Program-made: the position numbers and the translations under genes | Shown here: positions 5,761 to 6,806 of the stretch, piece after piece | How positions within the stretch are numbered: the stretch's first letter is position 1 | How the letters are laid out: every line of letters begins with the position of its first letter | Origin: an uncultured bacterium | GTDB lineage: Bacteria > Cyanobacteriota > Vampirovibrionia > Gastranaerophilales > Gastranaerophilaceae | Direction of reading: 5' to 3' | NCBI GenBank assembly: GCA_937894665.1 | Contig: CALAWF010000172.1 | Location: forward strand, 1 to 6,806 | Length of the DNA: 6,806 nucleotides | Notes under the pieces: generated by a model | The model's database searches: none | What the model was told of the DNA's origin: nothing | What the model saw: the letters and a program-made list of their open reading frames with translations, nothing else

Positions 5761-6078
5761 ATGAGTGAAGATTGTATTTTTTGTAAGATTATTAATGGGG
5801 ACTTTGGTACAGAGTTTGTTTACGAAACAGAAAATACTGTAGTTTTTAAAGACATAAATCCAAAAGCTCCGGTTCATTTACTTGTGTGTCCTAAAAAACA
5901 TATCCAATCTTTAATTGAATTAGAAGATAAAAATTTGATGGCTGAACTTATGCAAACTGTTAAAGATTCCGCTAAAAAAGCCGGTTTAAAAGCGTATAAA
6001 GTTCAAATAAATACCGGAAAAGAAGCAGGTCAAGAAGTTATGCACTTGCATATCCATGTTATGGGTAAAGCCGAATAA
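5761..6078 (+). CDS. hinT: HIT-family nucleotide-binding hydrolase (HinT-like)
   Basis: A 105-residue histidine-triad protein of the Hint branch. The active motif HLHIHVM spans 95-101, with H97 as the expected nucleophile. The N-terminus carries CIFCKI (C5 and C8), a CxxC pair that with downstream histidines binds zinc in many bacterial Hint proteins. The core block DINPKAPVHLL (31-41) and PKKHI (44-48) are family typical. Hint enzymes hydrolyse AMP-lysine-like phosphoramidates and aminoacyl-AMP; the physiological substrate is usually unclear. The protein stops only four residues after the triad motif (GKAE), whereas classic Hint proteins of about 113-115 residues continue with GGR...WPPG, so the C-terminal tail is missing. 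It is followed after 36 bases by speE, probably in one transcript. Confidence 0.9.
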   Translation: MSEDCIFCKIINGDFGTEFVYETENTVVFKDINPKAPVHLLVCPKKHIQSLIELEDKNLMAELMQTVKDSAKKAGLKAYKVQINTGKEAGQEVMHLHIHVMGKAE

Positions 6079-6114
6079 GATATATAAATACAAGCTAAGA
6101 AAGGAAAATTAATA

Positions 6115-6806
6115 ATGAAAAATGGTATAGAAAATGGTTATTACCACGAAATTACTCCTGGAGGATACGGAATTGCTATCAAAGCCGGAAAAGTTTTGTT
6201 TTCTGAACAATCTCCATTTCAAAAGGTTGAAGTTTTTGAAACTGATTCAAAATTAGGCAGAGTTTTAACTCTTGATGATTTAATGATGACAACTGAAGGT
6301 GATGAATATCATTACCACGAAATGATTGCCCATATTCCTATGATGCAGCATCCTTGTCCAAAGTCAGTTCTTGTAATTGGCGGTGGCGATGGCGGAACTA
6401 TCAGAGAAGTATTGAAACATAAGACTGTTGAAAAATCTGTTCTATGTGAAATTGACGGAATGGTTATTGAGGCTTGTAAAAAATATCTTCCAACTATTGC
6501 TTGCGAATTAGATAATCCTAAAGTTGAAATTTTGGTTCAGGATGCAATCGAATATATCAAAGATAAAAAAGATGAATTTGATATTATCTTGATTGACTCA
6601 ACTGACCCAATGGGACCTGGAGAAGGTCTATTTACAGATGAATTTTACACAAATGTCAAAAATTCTCTTAAAAAAGGCGGTATTATGGTCGCTCAATCTG
6701 AATCTCCTTTTGCACAAAAAGAATCTGTTCAAAAAATGTATAAACAGTTGAAAAAAGTATTTCCGGTTGTTTCAACTTATACATCAAATATTCCAACATA
6801 CCCAGG
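6115..6806 (+). CDS. speE: Spermidine synthase (polyamine aminopropyltransferase), 5' part, truncated by window end
   Basis: 230 complete codons are visible without a stop, against a usual 280-300 residues, so the C-terminal part lies beyond the window. The enzyme transfers the aminopropyl group of decarboxylated SAM to putrescine, giving spermidine, in the cytosol. The N-terminal beta domain contains LGRVLTLDD (47-55) and the conserved TTEGDEYHYHEM (59-70) facing the substrates. The Rossmann part shows GGGDGG (89-94), the ribose-binding acidic residues in EIDGMVI (112-118), QDA (142-144) and the catalytic DSTDP (161-165, D161 and D164), followed by GPGEGLFTDEFY. All the expected active-site residues in the visible part are present. 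AAGGA (6101-6105) nine bases upstream supports the ATG. It probably shares a transcript with the preceding HIT gene. Confidence 0.95.
   Translation, partial: MKNGIENGYYHEITPGGYGIAIKAGKVLFSEQSPFQKVEVFETDSKLGRVLTLDDLMMTTEGDEYHYHEMIAHIPMMQHPCPKSVLVIGGGDGGTIREVLKHKTVEKSVLCEIDGMVIEACKKYLPTIACELDNPKVEILVQDAIEYIKDKKDEFDIILIDSTDPMGPGEGLFTDEFYTNVKNSLKKGGIMVAQSESPFAQKESVQKMYKQLKKVFPVVSTYTSNIPTYP

Overview
This AT-rich window (roughly 30-35% G+C by eye) carries ordinary bacterial housekeeping genes that use the standard code and clear Shine-Dalgarno sites. It reads as a chromosomal segment, with no integrase, transposase, phage gene or CRISPR array. The gene set, the AT bias, a D-2-hydroxyacid (lactate-type) dehydrogenase and a classical Sec signal peptide would fit a fermentative gut bacterium such as the Gastranaerophilales/Melainabacteria lineage. 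That assignment is an inference from general appearance; no marker gene here proves it.

Layout, left to right: (1) the 3' end of a UbiE/MenG-type methyltransferase (+, 1-468), overlapping tail to tail by 3 bp with (2) a VanH/D-LDH-like 2-hydroxyacid dehydrogenase (-, 465-1487). (3) A 382-bp divergent intergenic region (1488-1869). It holds a candidate promoter and an AT palindrome for the dehydrogenase, a compact G+C-rich island (about 55% G+C over 1631-1735) with several nested stem-loops and a terminator-like hairpin, and then a sigma70-type promoter with an overlapping inverted repeat just upstream of grpE. (4) A tightly packed run grpE - dnaJ - secreted beta-propeller protein - O-methyltransferase (+, 1870-5602), with gaps of 45 nt, 2 nt and a 4-nt ATGA overlap. 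(5) A short T-rich spacer with imperfect repeats (5603-5760). (6) A HIT-family hydrolase and a spermidine synthase (+, 5761 to the window end, speE truncated).

GrpE and DnaJ are the nucleotide exchange factor and J-domain co-chaperone of the Hsp70 DnaK, which is not between them here. The exported propeller and the cytosolic methyltransferase are translationally coupled behind dnaJ, so they should be made with the chaperones, although nothing in their sequence ties them to protein folding. HinT and SpeE form a second short transcription unit.

Most of the window is conventional. The part that known gene types do not explain is the island at 1628-1782: either an unrecognised structured RNA with its own terminator or a copy of a small dispersed (REP/MITE-like) element. 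Secondary points of interest are a dehydrogenase that seems to lack the usual catalytic Glu, a propeller with cysteines recurring at one blade position, and a non-CIRCE inverted repeat in the chaperone promoter.
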